In this document: positions 32,211 through 43,068 of the stretch, in pieces
Numbering within the stretch: position 1 is the first letter of the stretch
How the letters are laid out: the number at the start of each line of letters is the position of its first letter
NCBI GenBank assembly: GCA_006503535.1
Contig: QYRS01000012.1
Span: 1,922,001 to 1,986,000 of the forward strand
Source of the DNA: Arthrinium phaeospermum
Lineage: Eukaryota; Ascomycota; Sordariomycetes; Amphisphaeriales; Apiosporaceae
DNA: 64,000 nt
Direction of reading: 5' to 3'
The notes under the pieces: model-generated
Database searches by the model: none
Seen by the model: the letters and a program-made list of their open reading frames with translations, nothing else
Told to the model about the DNA's origin: nothing
Position numbers and translations under genes: made by a program

Positions 32211-35200
32211 GTTGGCGGCTGGTGACTCAAGGCCCAATATAAATCCAAAATGTGTTGTTGGTAGAGGACCTCCAAATGGTTGGCCTGCACGTGCCCTGGA
32301 GCAATCGGTTCCGGGGCAAGTGCGGGTGATGGGAAGGAGAGATGGCAATGGGATGAATGCAGGCAAGAGCGATACCTGATTGGCGGCACCTAGGGCGTAG
32401 TGATCATCCGGGGCACCAACGCAGACAGCCCCTTTCAGTCCTGTGGATGTGGGTGTAGCTGATGGTGTCACGATTGGTCATAAAAGGAGGAAGTGATGCG
32501 ATGCGATATGTTACACTGGGAAGCGGACAGGGCTAAGCAAATGTGATTGATCAAACGACGATGGGATATTCCTTTGCTTTTCCAAAGAGGGTGTGGTGAA
32601 ATTGAATCAGATTGGGGAGAAGTCTCGGGTCTAGAAGAAGAGGCAGCTGGTTTTGAAGTAGGAGCCGGGCAAATCTGTTGATCATAGATTTCCTCTTTAA
32701 GCTTTGAGGACCAACGGGGACTGGGCAATTTTCTTTCAGCCAGTGGATCATGACAGGGAAGCCGCGCTGCTAGCAGGCATGGTTTGATCTAGAGTGCCGC
32801 CCCACGCACAAAAGCCGCAGCTTCTAACTCCTTCCATCCCTACAGTTGCAGGCAGGTCAGGTACCCGAAAATGCACGTGTTTACAAGATCCCACTGTCGG
32901 GTTTTCTTGACGCAGAAACGGCGCAAATGCAAGTGGATGGAACAATGAAGAAACATATGGAGATGGTGCATTGCGGCATGTTTCGCTTCTCGATGCACCC
33001 AAATATGTACATATGTAGCTGAGCAGATACACATAGTTGTGATAGGCACCCTGCAGTTGTCGAATCACGCAGACAATATCAGCTGTGTCTACATAGATAT
33101 GTGGAAGTTGCCTTCAACGCGGATTGAAGCCATGCGAGGTGCCTCCATGGGAATTGGCAAGGACTAGGCTGGACAGAAGGGTTGTCAGTGCCATGACTTC
33201 GGTAAACTAAAAATGGCCAGAGTCGCAGTTGAGCACGGGCATTGATCAGGAATCCACAGAGTCCCCAATGGCAAACTTATGTACATGTCCATGTTGTAGG
33301 TACCAGTCAGATCACTATGTTAGCAAGTGCATAGGGCGTCTCTCTAGGCCCACTCAGGTTTGAACGTGACTGTTGCCTGACGGGATCTTCGAGGACAGAA
33401 TGCATTGCTGACGGCATCATTGACAGATGCAATGGAAGTATGGAAAGGGTTAGGTGTCATTAGTTGGGATCGTTGGACGACGTTTACGCATAAAGAGCGC
33501 AACACAGGTCCCATGCCCTACAAATTTCCACTAGCTGCTAGGGGGTGATGATAGGTGGGGCTCGCTGCTTGCGGCCACTTGCGGCCACTAAAACACGCAA
33601 AAAACACTCAGCGGAGAATGGGGCAACGCCGGGGCGGAGCAGGGGTTTGGTTCAACTTGGCTGTTAGACAGACATCGCCTCAGAAATACTTGCGATTTGC
33701 CATCCATCAAATGTACTTGTGCTGAGGCTGGCCTGAGGAAATCACTCGATGAAATGAAAGCAATATGTCACTTTCCTAGGAGCACAGCGTCCTGAAGCCG
33801 TAGTCGAAGCCTAAGGACGCCGCATCTCAGGATCAAAGGGATGACAAGTGATGCATCGTAGAACGGGAAAGACGGAAGCTGGGCGACCGGTGCGCGTCAA
33901 TTAGGACCGACCCAGTGACGGGTAATCGGTTACAAAGTAGGCACCTCGAGAGGTATCCGATTGCAGTGTCTAGCACGGTCGCGTGGCCGAAGACCGAAGC
34001 TGTATCTGTCCCGAAGGGTTTGTCCCTAGCTGTCAGGGGATCCCGAAATGGGACAACAGAGCCACTTTGGTGCGGAGCCAATGGATTTATCATTACAAGC
34101 AACTGACACCACGGCGATCTGCAGAGACTGCATATGCAAAGTGCCGCCTCGGGACCCAGATGCCGAATTTAGACCCTTGGGGAACACAAGAAAAGGGGAA
34201 AACGTGCTGGCTAGGTACCTTTTCTTGGAGGTGGGGTTACACCGTCCGACTGCCATGTAAGTGGTCTAGTACCGAAGATGAGGCTGATCTAGTGACAGCG
34301 ACTGTTATTAGGGGTCGCTAGCTCTGGGTTGCCAAGATCTCCGTATCTCGATCCATATTACCACAAGAGTTTGTGGTCGTTGTTCGGTATCGCATCTCAA
34401 TATCCCCCGTCCAACTCGCAAATAGCTCGCCCGAAGGCATGGATGCATTTCACTATGGGTACCACTGAGCTGGATACTTTGGGTAGGTCTGACTGTGGGG
34501 TGCCTGAGCTGCAAATTCTGGGCACTAATTAATTCAACCTTGATTTGATCTGGGATAAATCCAGCGAAGAAATCCGCGGCGATAACTGTCATATCCACCC
34601 ACCGTTTAGGTGAATGTGACAGGTCTAATGTGTGCCTGGCCATCGGCTACCGGATTACAACAACATTATCGAGGCTTTGGAATTCGAAGGCACATCGGAA
34701 ATCCCCGGCCGCCTTTTGACATGCCGCAAAGGTAAACACGCGAAGAGATCCATCACCTGAACACCATATCATCTTGGCCGACTTTCATGGCCTACACCTC
34801 GTGTTGTCGGCGGGGTCATGTCCAGCTCCTAGCGCCAGCGGTCTTTGTCGTCTTCTACATCAACAAACCTGTTGGGCTACGGCACAACGGCAGATCCGCT
34901 GCACGTTGCGCCCTCGAGCGTTTTGTGTACTCTGGTTCGGTGCTAATCTACCTACGTGTACACCTTCTTTTCGATGCTGGGTATACGCCAAGAAGGGGTG
35001 AGCAAGTTATTCACGCTCCGCTGGGTTAGGTGAGTGCCTTAGGGTGAGGTGTGTAGATAGGAGAGGCGTACAACGTCCACACCTCTCAAAGAACGTCCTG
35101 GGCGGAATGAAGTACAGTGTATTCTGGTGCGTGTGAGTCATTTTTGATGAAGTCGATGGTCTGATGTTGCTTTGTCTAATCTGGTCACTGGAATGAAATG

Positions 35201-35414
35201 TGTACCCTTGCCCGTGTGGTGTTAAGTTATTCTCCGGCTCTAGGTTAGGCAACCACGGTCCAGAAAAATACGGAGAAAAGGACTGGAATCTCAAGCTCGG
35301 AAGACGTGCCGTAAGAGAAAAAAAGAAAATTAAAAGGGATGAGATATGTCAGGTCAAAAAATACAAGGGGTCTACCAATAGTGGTGTAGGCGAAATAGAC
35401 AAAAAGAGAAACTT
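32211..35414. other. Gene-poor stretch, about 3.2 kb
   Basis: Only short frames without protein character occur on either strand. I see no transposon terminal repeats, no reverse transcriptase or transposase fragments and no strong A/T bias that would point to RIP. The 5' leader of the ATPase locus occupies its left end. Confidence 0.5.
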
Positions 35415-35512
35415 GATGAGAGTGGGATTCGAACCCACGCGGATTGCTCCACCAGGATGAAGATATTAAGGTGACCTTAACCTGACGCCATAACCAACTC
35501 GGCCATCTCACC
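35415..35512 (-). tRNA. tRNA-Leu(AAG) with a 17-nt intron
   Basis: The transcript starts GGTGAGA (35512) and ends TCTCATC (35415), giving a 7-bp acceptor stem. It has a D arm with TGGCCGAGTTGGTTA, a 5-bp anticodon stem TCAGG/CCTGG, a long type II variable arm typical of Leu, and a T arm GTGGG-TTCGAAT-CCCAC. The loop between the stem arms is 24 nt; placing the intron after position 37 leaves TTAAGGT with anticodon AAG. The intron contains CCTTAA, complementary to TTAAGG of the anticodon loop, as in many fungal pre-tRNAs. A run of T downstream (about 35400-35405 on the minus strand) fits an RNA polymerase III terminator. Confidence 0.9.
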
Positions 35513-36033
35513 AGTGGTGTTTGATGAAAGCCAGGTGGGTTACGACGCTATATGATGCAAAGGTCGTCACCGACCTTGGGAACATAAGCAGGCCGACCTC
35601 TAGAGTGCGGCACTTTGGTGGCAGTACTTGAGGACTATCATTTCCTATCCACAATTGTCCAGAATACTACCTAAGCTTTTCCTAAAGTTAGGAGCTAGGT
35701 TACCCCTTTGTGTGGGTTCAGTCTAGTTGATTGGGAGGTGGGCAAGAAAGTTGTTGAAATAGGGGTTCGTGTAAGCCATGGTACTATCCACTTGTTTACT
35801 TGACAGGCTCATAATGTGTACTGTCACAATGGGAAATCAATGATAGGATACAGGTGTCTAGACGACTAGGCTTTCAAAGTTTGGGATAGTTCAGTCGGTA
35901 AGCAAGGAATCACCATACTCAGCCGAACCTACTAGAGAGATGCGAAGGGTCACTGATGGTAAGACAAAGACTCACTCAGATAACAGCAAACTGTGACTAA
36001 TTCATCTCATTGTTGTTCGCCACACCTATCCCA
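35513..36033. other. Intergenic, about 520 bp
   Basis: Upstream of the tRNA and downstream of the glutathione transferase locus; no gene supported. Confidence 0.4.
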
Positions 36034-36900
36034 TCATTCTTGCTCCGGCTCCTTGCGCCTCTCCAAAAGGGGCAAGGTATAGAGCTCGCCCAGCCCAGGA
36101 ACCTTTGAAAGCCCCTCATAGAACCTAAGCACATGAGGATACTCCTCCGCATCTCCGTATCCATGTAAACACACAATAAACACAGTCCCGCCAATGACCA
36201 GATCCGCCAAGCTAGGCCCCTCAGCCTCCTCGTTGACGAACCAGCACCGACCCCTCTTCTCCTTCAGGTGCCCCTCATAGCGCCCGCCACCGCCGCACGT
36301 CAGCCGCGGCCCTCGCCTCCGCTCCTCGCAGTAGGCCGCGTGTCCGATGCGCCATCTGGCGATCCTTGGCTGCTTCCTCGAACTGCAGGTCGTTGAACTG
36401 GATCCACTGCTGATTCAAGGCGCGCGTCGCGGCGTCGCGGCCCAGCAGCTGCTCGCGCCGGGGCCCGCTGTCGGCGACGTACTGCGCGATGGCGGTGCTC
36501 TCGGTCAGGAGGAGAGGGGCAGAGGATGCGCCTGACGCTGCGGCCTTGCCCTCGAATGCTGGGATCTGGCCTAGAGGGAACTTGGCGAGGAACTTGGGCG
36601 TCTTGCTCGCCGCGCTCGTGCGGAAGTCGGCGGGGACCTCTAGTTCCAGGCCATTCAAGGCAGCCGCGGCAAAGATCTGGCAGAGGACACGTGAGTATGA
36701 GCTGGTTCGAGCTGGATAGGGGCAGAAAGGGTGCGGATGGTCCTGGGAGGATGTGTTGGGTGACCACGCTGAACTTGGACCTAAGATGTGTCAGGAGGGG
36801 TAAGGAGACGAACTATGCCGGCCCTTCATCGGCGACTGACCTTTCTGGCCCTCGGGTGGAGGGTTTCCTTGGGCGTGTAGAGGGTTCCGAATGGTGCCAT
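36034..36900 (-). pseudogene. EF1B-gamma-like glutathione S-transferase, frameshifted
   Basis: Exon 1 (36900-36841, MAPFGTLYTPKE) splices over an intron (36840-36677) to AAAALNGLELEVP, the thioredoxin-fold N-domain of the EF1B-gamma GST family, with FPLGQIPAFEG and LLTESTAIAQYVA (glutathione-binding TES). The C-domain is then split among frames: NDLQFEEAAKD, a shift near 36355-36366 to WRIGHAAYCEERR, back near 36305-36325 to ADVRRW, and again near 36272-36285 to EGHLKEKRGRCWFVNEE, continuing in one frame through SLADLVIGG to the stop at 36034. Three shifts within about 100 bp suggest gene decay or a poorly read GC-rich patch. If functional, it would be a cytosolic detoxification or thiol-transfer enzyme. 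Confidence 0.65.
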
Positions 36901-37661
36901 TGTTGCTTCGGCTAGTAGATGGATAGCTGGGGGTTGATGACGATGAGATAACAAGTTTCGAATACGGCCTGGCGCTCTCCATGAAATTGTCTACCCTTCC
37001 CGATTGCATGATTTATACTCATCAATACGCGCATTGAGCAACTCGGACTACCAAGCCGGGTCTCGGGGTAACTAGTGGAATAGTGCCTGTCGTCAGATTC
37101 TGCATGATCTCAGACAAGTTATCATGCAAGTGGCTCACCCATCACAACGCCACACAGCAGAAACACCCGTGGCATAGCAGGCTGGATGAAATCACGCGTT
37201 GAAAAGTAGTATTACTGGTATCTGGAAATATCTCATATCAAGTCAACGGTTGAGGAACGTCTAATACACGCCAAAAGCAGAATCAACGCTTACAGATGTG
37301 GCAGTTTTAAGCAACTTTGAATGAGAAGGATTCAGTCCACCCTTTCCGTATTCAGCTTAATCGTCGTTTTCCCAGGTAATCGATATGGTCAGAGAGCCGT
37401 TCATAGCTGGTCTTTCTTACCCGAGGTTGATTTCTCGGGCAATTTTCAAATACATAATGGTGGACACGACCTAAATCATCAGACTGCAGATTCAACTTCA
37501 CCCAACTACCAGCCAACACCGAAGTAGGAACTGCTCAAACTGAAGTTCGACTTCTGTGCACTGCCGCCATCAAGCACGCCGCCATCTCCCCTGTGCATTC
37601 CCCTGCAGAAACTTACGTAGATATCGCTGGCCTATTCTGCAAAACCCCCCCAAAAGCCACC
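36901..37661. other. Intergenic, about 760 bp
   Basis: Bidirectional promoter space between the transferase locus and the first 2EXR gene. No gene supported. Confidence 0.4.
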
Positions 37662-38483
37662 ATGACCACCACCTTCCATAACTTTGCGATGCTCCCGAAT
37701 GAGCTTCGCCGCGCGATCTGGGAGTGCTCGTTCGAAGAAGAAAAGGCGGGGAGACATGTCTTAGTGAGGCTCGAGTTCAGCCAAGCAGAGGAACAGACGA
37801 TCATGCCTACCAGGCAGCTCACTTCGCCTCTGCTGCGAGTGAACCACGAGGCCAGAGCGCTGTTCCTAAAGGCTTTCCCGGTCGCGGTGGACGTCTTCAA
37901 AATCGAGGTCGGCGAGCACAACGTCTGGTCCAGCTGTCTGATGGTCGAATCCACGCAGACTGGAGAGTGGTACCTAAGCAGGCAATTCTACTACGACACG
38001 CCCTCGCTCGGAGCCAAGGAGCGAAACGCCGGCCTGGTATACCTAAACCCCAAGACCGACATATTCGTCTTGGGCTTTTCACTGGTCACGGGCAGCGCAC
38101 GCAACGTGGCGCGGTACCGGAAGGTTCTCGAATGCCAGTCCAGCCCCTTGCCGAGGCAGGTGGGCGGCAGTATCAAACGGGTCCTGTGCCTGTCCCCATT
38201 TGCACCATGCCACTACCGCCATTTCGCGGCCTCATGGGACTCCATGAGCGCCGATACGTACACGGCCGCCGAAACGTACCAGTACATTGGACCCAAACAC
38301 ATGGCCGAACGCATCTTGACTTTTGACGAAAGGCTCGAGTGGGAGCGCCTCCGATGGTCGGCGGCCCAACAAACGCCGCGAGAGTTCAAGAAGGAACTGG
38401 CGCAAACAAGGCTGCCTCTTCGAGTGCCCTGGGTGGTGCATAACGGACGAAGATGCAGTGATAAGACAATCAGGATAGACTAG
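37662..38483 (+). CDS. 2EXR-domain protein, copy 1
   Basis: Single exon. ATG 37662 in a good context (GCCACCATGACC) gives 273 residues; an in-frame ATG at 37593 would add 23 residues of weak character. The N-terminus FHNFAMLPNELRRAIWEC (6-23) is the hallmark of the fungal 2EXR domain, an F-box-like helix pair. RQLTSPLLRVNHEARALFLK (about 55-74) is the second conserved element, and TDIFVLG near residue 150 the third. 2EXR proteins are very numerous in Pezizomycotina and mostly uncharacterised; F-box-like adaptor roles have been suggested from the domain only. The paralog at 38938-39723 lies tail to tail with it. Confidence 0.8.
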   Translation: MTTTFHNFAMLPNELRRAIWECSFEEEKAGRHVLVRLEFSQAEEQTIMPTRQLTSPLLRVNHEARALFLKAFPVAVDVFKIEVGEHNVWSSCLMVESTQTGEWYLSRQFYYDTPSLGAKERNAGLVYLNPKTDIFVLGFSLVTGSARNVARYRKVLECQSSPLPRQVGGSIKRVLCLSPFAPCHYRHFAASWDSMSADTYTAAETYQYIGPKHMAERILTFDERLEWERLRWSAAQQTPREFKKELAQTRLPLRVPWVVHNGRRCSDKTIRID

Positions 38484-38937
38484 CGAGAACATTAGTCGGC
38501 CACAATCGCTTTACGTTTTGGCGCGGACAAGAAATACCCTGCTGCCATTTTGGAAATTGGGACTTGTGGTATTTTTCCCTTGGCGTAAGCGACTTCCGGT
38601 GATTATTCCCCGTTATCCCAGTGTCTAACGAGGGAAGTAGCTCTTGTTTATTCCATTGATACCCGACTTCAGGACATCCTGTTCACTTCTTGAGAAGTTC
38701 GGTAAATACTAGGGCAACGCCGAATCGATAGGCAAATGATGTTCGTGGAGAAATGGCCAGATCTTTTCAGCCAACGTACCAACTGCAGTTCGACTGCATA
38801 GTGAAATAAACACTTCCTAAATCATTGCTTTGATTATGAGGCCCTCTCCTCAGTAGGTACCTATGCCAAATGCATTTCTAATCATCACTCGTGGTTTCCA
38901 GCTTCTTCTTCGCCTTTGGTTGCTAGACTCCCTCCCA
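38484..38937. other. Intergenic between convergent 2EXR genes, about 450 bp
   Basis: 3' ends of both genes; nothing else seen. Confidence 0.4.
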
Positions 38938-39723
38938 TCAATCATTTTCACCTGATCCCTTCAACCATTCCGTCTTAACACACGTCTTGGTCTGCGCAAT
39001 AGCGTTTTTGAACTCCCGGGGCGTCTCCGCGGCTGCCCATCGAATATCCTCCCAGTCCTCCCATCGGCAAGGGTCCTGCCGACACTGGCACCCGCTGTGA
39101 ATATCGATGTATCTGGCTGTGCGGAGATGGGCGACCAGATGAGGCAGAAACCGCGATGAGCGCAACGCGAAGTATCGGCGATAGGATGACGGGCTGTAAT
39201 ATGGGCCCAACTCCAGGACGTGATAACCCTGTTGTGGTGGATGTTTTGGTACTCTTTTCGTATGGTACTGCTGCAGCATGCGGTATTCCGTAGACCTCTC
39301 TGCGCTGCCTTGAATCGCGTCCAGTCCTAATACGAAGATGTCGGTTGCTGTATTTAGCCAGACAACACCTGCATGTCGTTCTTCCAGCTTAAGTCCCGAC
39401 GGCGGTGGGTTCGTTTGGACCGTCTTGAGAGTATGGCCCTGCACTGTCTTGGCTGTGAAAATGCATCGCGGCTTCGTTCTGTAAACGTCAAAACCGCCGC
39501 GGAAATGCTTCAGGAACACCAGTCTGGCTTCGCAACTGACACGCAACAGAGGTGAAGACAGTGGCTTGGTGGGAAATATCGTCCCAATAACTGTGATGCC
39601 CGAACCCTTCTTGACCACAACGTGCCGCCCAGCTTTATCATCCTCAAGATAGCATTCCCAGACTTTGCGGCGTAACTCGGGGGGAAGGCGCGAGAAGCCG
39701 TGGAACGTAGTAGGTACGACCAT
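38938..39723 (-). CDS. 2EXR-domain protein, copy 2
   Basis: Single exon. ATG 39723 (MVVPTTFHGF) gives 261 residues; the frame stays open to 40017 but the upstream part does not match copy 1. The 2EXR signature is FHGFSRLPPELRRKVWEC, followed by DDKAGRHVVV, SSPLLRVSCEARLVFLK, and TATDIFVLGLD. The C-terminal AAAETPREFKNAIAQTK matches AAQQTPREFKKELAQTR of copy 1, so homology runs over the whole length. The two genes form an inverted, convergent pair and probably arose by local duplication. Function unknown. Confidence 0.8.
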   Translation of the reverse strand: MVVPTTFHGFSRLPPELRRKVWECYLEDDKAGRHVVVKKGSGITVIGTIFPTKPLSSPLLRVSCEARLVFLKHFRGGFDVYRTKPRCIFTAKTVQGHTLKTVQTNPPPSGLKLEERHAGVVWLNTATDIFVLGLDAIQGSAERSTEYRMLQQYHTKRVPKHPPQQGYHVLELGPYYSPSSYRRYFALRSSRFLPHLVAHLRTARYIDIHSGCQCRQDPCRWEDWEDIRWAAAETPREFKNAIAQTKTCVKTEWLKGSGEND

Positions 39724-40562
39724 GTTGGCTGATTGGGTGGTGGCTGATTGAGCGTCGGTTGGTCGTTCAAGTACAAGAGATAAAGAGCTTGGGAGACGAC
39801 CAGTGGCACGAGGCCAGCCCGTAGGTGAATTTAAACAAGCTCGAAATGAATGGCGTGGAGGAAATCGACCGTGGTTTGGTGGCAGAGAGTTGAATAAGCC
39901 TGCGTACGGACTGGATGTTCGTTCCTCTGGAATCAACCAAATAAGTTCAAGTGCAGTAAATTGAATAACCAAGATGATTACGGAACAACCATGGCATTCC
40001 CTGTGTACCAATGCCACCTCCTAAGCTATTACAGGTACCTGTGCAGTTTCTTGCTTTCAGTGCTTGGGGAGACGATCGCCGACTTGATTCGAATGGACCG
40101 AGCATTTCCCTCTTACCAGGATGTGTGCAATCGATGAACACCAAGACCGTGGGGTGGGGGCAATTGATATCCATGGAACTTGGAAGCCTCGCCTTCCATA
40201 AGGATTAGGAGGTGAATTATGATACTCCCTTCACACAAGCTTCAGTCACACAAGACTGCTTTGGTCGCTAGCAAGACGGGAATTGGCAAGGAGACGGTTA
40301 TGATTGACTATGGTGGTTTGGTAGATATATGCTGCTTGAATATGAAGCCATAACCTACTTACCCCTAAGGTAACCTCCATATGTGCATGTATCAAGTCCA
40401 GGTCGCAAAATGATGCCTTGGCAGCACACAAGTCTTGCCAGCGGCTCCCCAATCGCCGCAAGTTGGAGCGGCCGAATGAAATAATACCCTCCCAGATGAT
40501 ATAATACCGTGAGATCCCAAGATGTGCTGTTGATAGCTACCGCATTGGAGCAGTAATAGAAG
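39724..40562. other. Intergenic, about 840 bp
   Basis: Promoter of 2EXR copy 2 and 3' side of the KAR5-like gene. No gene supported. Confidence 0.4.
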
Positions 40563-42353
40563 TTAAGCAGATGTGGTGTTCGATGTGTTCTGATGATCAG
40601 GTTCCGCGTTGATTGGTGACGTACTTGACGAGAAATACCAGGAAGGATCAAAGGACGTTACCGAACCGAGGTTGACAGAAACCATGCTGACTGAAGAAAC
40701 AACAAACCCAGCGGCCTCCCCTAAAAGAAGATTAGATTGATGCGTAGAAACAGATCAGTGCAATGTGACTAACCAAGAGCGACCAGCACTAGATTTCTCA
40801 CCACCGAAGGCGGCATTCCGTAGGACCCCATCACAAGTGATGCTGCAGGGCACCAGATGTACGGCCAGAGCGAAGAAACGGGAGACTTCTTAGAAAGAGC
40901 TTCTTCCACGGTCGCAGCAGAAGCTGCGGTCTCGTGCAAAGTGTCGAGAATCTCATGGGTCATGCTCTTGGCTTGGTGCAGCAGTTGGGCATGATCATCG
41001 TGCTTCGAGGAAAGATCACTTGTCAGGTCAGTAAGGCGTTGCATTCCCTGGTCCATGAGTCAGCTGATATCTCTTTAGCATGAGAATTATTCTACTGACC
41101 TCTTCTAGAGTCATCTGTCTGTATTCAAGTTCGGCAGATTGCAAGCGCGACAATTCCTAATAGCCTGGTCAGCTCCCTGCCAAATTGGCTGGTCGGAGGT
41201 CATGGTCAAACTCACGATCTGGTTCTGCAAACTGGAAGCTGACGCTACTGCGGCGGTCATCGCATCCATCATTGTGGCCATCTCAGACTCGGTCTTCCGA
41301 GAGACAAGTTCCATAGACTGTTCGTGGGCAGTTGCGGCTTCAGCGTTGGTAGTCAGGACGGTTTGCATCAGAACTTCCAGCACTCGCTGTAGGTTTGCTG
41401 CTGATCTCGTGCCACCCTCTATTGCATTGGCAGATTCCTAATTGGTGTCAGTATCGGAGTAGTCAACGGACTCAGTAATGACTGACTTACCATCAAGGAT
41501 GTCGTCAAGTGGCCGGAAGCGAGGCCTTCTGCATTGTGAACAGCCCTTCTCAGATACTCAATCTGTGTTGACAGACTCTCAACCTTCCCACCTGCTGCGT
41601 GGAACTTTGTGTCGAGGTCACTGAGTCGCTGATCAACCCTCAGGTCAACATCGTCTCCCATCCTGCTCATAATCTTGGTGAGTCGCTGGAAGGTATGGAT
41701 ACTGCGTGCTAAGGAGAGTTAGTGAGAAGATGAAGAATTCTCATGGGACTGTACTCACTCTTCTCGTTATCGGCCCTTGCCGCCTCGCAGAATCGCAGTG
41801 CTTTGTGCCGGTAACTGATCCATGTATTCCACGAGGAATCCGAAGCGCCCAGTCCCGAGAGGCAGTCGTCGATCTGCTTGGAGGTAGCATGGAGCTTGAT
41901 CGTGTGTTGCATCGCGAGTTGAGTCAGGGTAGACTCTCGAAACGGGTCACAAGCCGCCGGTATGTTGAACCGCCCCCTCTCTAGATCGCATATGGCCAAA
42001 CTTGCGGCATAGGCGTCCACGAAGTCTCGGACTTGGCGGCCGCTGTCTGTCAGCACTGTTGCTTCATCCTTGCCCTCGAGCACTTGGCAGTTGCTCACAA
42101 GCAGTCTTGCTGCTGTCTGGTGGCACAGGGGTTCAGATTCCAGCGCCTTAAGTTCCTGCAAAGCCACCTCGTATGTGGATCGTGCGCGGGTGCCTGTTTG
42201 GAGTATCTCAGATGCGCTCAAGCTGGGATCAACAGCAAGTCTGCTATGGACCTTAGGACTTGGAGACCTTGCCACACTCCCCCATGAAAAACCATACGTC
42301 TTGTCGACGCCCAAGAGTAAGATCAAGGTGGTCACCGCAATCCAGCTTGCCAT
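40563..42353 (-). CDS. kar5: KAR5/Tht1-like nuclear membrane fusion protein
   Basis: Six exons (42353-41759, 41708-41491, 41437-41216, 41156-41100, 41047-40774, 40720-40563) give 507 residues, close to yeast Kar5. ATG 42353 starts a signal peptide (MASWIAVTTLILLLGV). The lumenal domain has the conserved cysteines in LCHQTAARLLVSNCQVLEG, AICDLERGRFNIPAACDPF and DDCLSGLG, with the Tht1-family block DSGRQVRDFVDAYAASLA. A long helical, coiled-coil middle (about 215-400) precedes a hydrophobic C-terminal segment. Kar5/Tht1 proteins sit in the ER/nuclear envelope and drive nuclear fusion during mating, so the gene should be expressed in the sexual phase. The last exon is the least certain part; reading through its donor gives a shorter protein. 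Confidence 0.7.
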
Positions 42354-43068
42354 TTTGACGTTCGTAGGTGCGCTTCCAAGCACCAATTTTTTCGTATGTG
42401 GGATCAGGTTAGGAATAAAGTAGTATGGTTGAAGGTGGAAAGGTAAATCAGTCAAGTGCAGGATCGCAGTGGCTTCACCAGTACAGCTGGTTGATTGTTG
42501 CCGCAAGTCAATCAGAGTGTGTGAATTGTCGGAATACAATAGCAGGCAGTGAGAACAATCCAAAAGCGACCAACAGAAACTCACGCTACGGTTACCTCCA
42601 GGAAGCTTTGCCACGTTTGTTGGACTTACACCAGAGGTTGTTCCTTCCCTGAAATGCTAGACCGGCAGTGGACGTGTAGTCCAGGACTTTTTCAAATTCA
42701 CATGTTGCTAGTACGGACCGCCACGAGCAGGATAGGACAGACTAGAAGAAATCGAATCTGATTGAATAGAAGAATACGATATATCAGTGATCTCGAATCA
42801 GTCATAGTACTGAGTCACTGAAAGCTATTCAAGGAAAATGACATTCTTGTGGTCGTAGCTGCGGGATGGAAAGCGCGCATCCCCCAGCTTTTTGGTGGAC
42901 CGATTTGGCGCCATCGAGCCGCGCAGTCACATGACCCGCAACCAGCAATTTTCAGACGCCCCGAGCTCCTTCAGTGGACTGGAGCTTCAATTATCGATCC
43001 CAGCCAGGTTCGGGTCTTGGTGCGCAGCAAAAGCCAATTCAATACTTCACACCGACCAATTCGTCACC
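42354..43068. other. Intergenic, about 715 bp
   Basis: Divergent promoters of the KAR5-like and uL6m genes. Nothing else supported. Confidence 0.4.

Noticed and set aside
32211..35414. Transposon or RIP-degraded repeat in the gene desert
   Set aside because: No terminal repeats, target duplications, enzyme fragments or marked A/T enrichment seen by eye.
37321..37527. Short frame upstream of the first 2EXR gene
   Set aside because: No domain and no splice path joining it to the 2EXR frame.
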